DNA of 64,000 bases from Novosphingobium sp. PC22D (GTDB lineage Bacteria; Pseudomonadota; Alphaproteobacteria; Sphingomonadales; Sphingomonadaceae): contig NZ_MWMO01000007.1 in NCBI RefSeq assembly GCF_002556635.1, forward strand, positions 124,001 to 188,000. Direction: 5' to 3'. Shown in pieces: positions 62,935 to 64,000 of this stretch. Under the pieces are notes generated by a model. The model did not search any database and was not told the DNA's origin. It saw nothing but the letters and a program-made list of their open reading frames with translations. Position 1 is the first letter of the stretch, and each line of letters begins with the position of its first letter. The translations under genes were made by a program, and so were the position numbers.

Positions 62935-64000
62935 TCAGGACATCGCTACCGGCTTGGGTAAGAGCATTGGCTCAACGAGCTCGCGCAGCGCGGTGACGGC
63001 GACCGTCGAGGCTTGTGCGAGGTCAATCCTTCCCAGGGTCAGCGCTTCGTGACCGCCATCGATGCCGAACCTTCGGGCAGGTACGGGCAAGGTGCCGGGC
63101 GCCGCTGGATAAATCAGCATCAGGCGTTCGCAGCGGTAAAGGCGGGCATAGGCCATCATCTGGTAGACGTCTGCCTGGTTCACGCCCTTCCTTTGATCGA
63201 GCGGGTTGGCGGCGAGGGTCTTCCACTTGGTGTCGATCACCGCCAGAACCTCGCCACCGCGTTTCAGCAGGATATCGGGCCGGGTCTGGAAATGGCGGCC
63301 CTCGCAGGGTCCGTCTTTGGTTACGTTGCCCAGGCAGTAGCGAAGGCCTCCCTGGGCAACGATTTCGACCTTTCTTCGAGCAAGGGCGCGGCGTAGCAAG
63401 GTGACGACGGCGGCTTCGAACAGGTCATTCATGGCAAACAGCAGGGTCAGGCCCTCCTGCGCGCCGGCTCCGTGGCGCGTGGTCTGCCATTCACGTTTCA
63501 GGAGGAGCCCGGCGAGCCGGAACAGGCACTCCCAGCGCCGGTTGGTACGGTCGATCCGCACCCTGTCCCAGGGCAGCGCCGAGAGCGGCAGCAGGGTGAC
63601 ATCGGCGAATACGAAGCGCAGTTCGTCCAGCAGCCGCTGCGTCGCCGGGGTGCGGGCGTGCCTGCGCAGGTTGACGACGGCGCAGGCCATCACCTGCATC
63701 AGCGCAATGTCATGGCTGAGCACGTCGTATCGGCAGGCGAGCCGGTCGGGGCGTACCGCGTTGAGCGTGAACTGCCGCGCCACGTCCAGCCGGCCGCGCA
63801 ACGCAGGGAGGTCGTCCTCGCAGGCCATGTAGAGCCGGGGCAGGCCCCGGCGCGTCTCGGCGAGAAGGCGTTCGGCGAAGGTGCGAATGAGGATTTCCAG
63901 AAGGCTCTCGACCCCATGAGCCATCGATGCCGCGGCACCCTCTCCGATGCCGAGATCGAGCGCCAGGTCGAGCAGGGAGACAAGCCGCCGCCTTACGCTT
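62935..64000 (-). CDS. mcrC: McrC, McrBC-type restriction system subunit (5' end outside the window)
   Basis: The frame stays open to the right edge, so the N-terminal end is missing. The visible 355 residues are McrC-like: SLLEILIRTFAERLL, RRGLPRLYM, then a C-terminal PD-(D/E)XK core RPDILLKRGGEVLAVIDTKWK. McrC is the nuclease subunit recruited by the GTPase McrB to cut modified DNA. mcrB, which normally precedes it, should lie just beyond 64,000. Confidence 0.85.
   Translation of the reverse strand, partial: SVRRRLVSLLDLALDLGIGEGAAASMAHGVESLLEILIRTFAERLLAETRRGLPRLYMACEDDLPALRGRLDVARQFTLNAVRPDRLACRYDVLSHDIALMQVMACAVVNLRRHARTPATQRLLDELRFVFADVTLLPLSALPWDRVRIDRTNRRWECLFRLAGLLLKREWQTTRHGAGAQEGLTLLFAMNDLFEAAVVTLLRRALARRKVEIVAQGGLRYCLGNVTKDGPCEGRHFQTRPDILLKRGGEVLAVIDTKWKTLAANPLDQRKGVNQADVYQMMAYARLYRCERLMLIYPAAPGTLPVPARRFGIDGGHEALTLGRIDLAQASTVAVTALRELVEPMLLPKPVAMS

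Noticed and set aside
53982..64000. CRISPR array or second tRNA repeat in the island
   Set aside because: No regular repeat-spacer pattern and no second copy of the tRNA 3' end were seen.

Overview
The window is GC-rich, densely packed bacterial DNA of alphaproteobacterial type, most likely Sphingomonadales (Novosphingobium/Erythrobacter-like). This is inferred from gene content: a MipZ-type ParA ATPase with a neighbouring small J-domain protein, a CsgG/HfaB-like protein, a tonB-exbB-exbD-exbD operon, a ligase-associated Lhr-type helicase and NasS/NasT-controlled nitrate assimilation. No species can be named from the sequence alone. Layout: 1-2.4 kb holds the end of a luciferase-like monooxygenase and an exported S9 peptidase. 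2.7-18.7 kb is a complete nitrate assimilation locus: nasT-nasS regulator, lipoprotein NrtA, permease NrtB, a fused double ABC ATPase, an outer-membrane porin, an FNT nitrite channel, nirB-nirD, nasA, a siroheme SUMT and a GAF-like protein. Both nrtA and nirB are preceded by related leader RNAs that end in a branched terminator, so NasT probably antiterminates both. 18.8-24.3 kb carries a CsgG-like protein, panC, mipZ, a J-domain protein, a phosphomanno/phosphoglucomutase and a BON-domain protein. 24.5-29.7 kb carries the Lhr-like helicase and the TonB energy-transduction operon on the minus strand. 30-51.8 kb is housekeeping: homoserine dehydrogenase, GlpX, PRPP synthetase, an AraC regulator, HisN-like phosphatase, rpmI-rplT-pheS-pheT, an aldose epimerase-like gene, an SDR, nucleoside and queuosine-precursor transporters, argB, folD, marC, a Lon-N protein and a thioredoxin-TPR protein. 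At 51,983 a tRNA-Gly(GCC) gene marks an abrupt change. Downstream are att-like repeats, an excisionase-like HTH gene, a HUH-endonuclease-like protein, a truncated prim-pol primase, paired palindromes, then sbcC-sbcD and a run of nuclease/defence-like genes: DUF3883, a PD-(D/E)XK protein, DUF2779, a HEPN protein and a convergent mcrC that runs off the window. I read this as a tRNA-anchored accessory island, and its 59.0-62.9 kb nuclease cassette is the best candidate for an undescribed defence system. How the genes work together: the nitrate locus is self-contained. The porin and the ABC transporter import nitrate, NasA reduces it to nitrite, NirBD reduces nitrite to ammonium, CobA supplies the siroheme precursor for NirB, NirC moves nitrite, and NasS/NasT switch on the leader-controlled operons. 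In the island, SbcCD and at least four predicted nucleases or RNases form a nucleic-acid-degrading neighbourhood next to McrBC.
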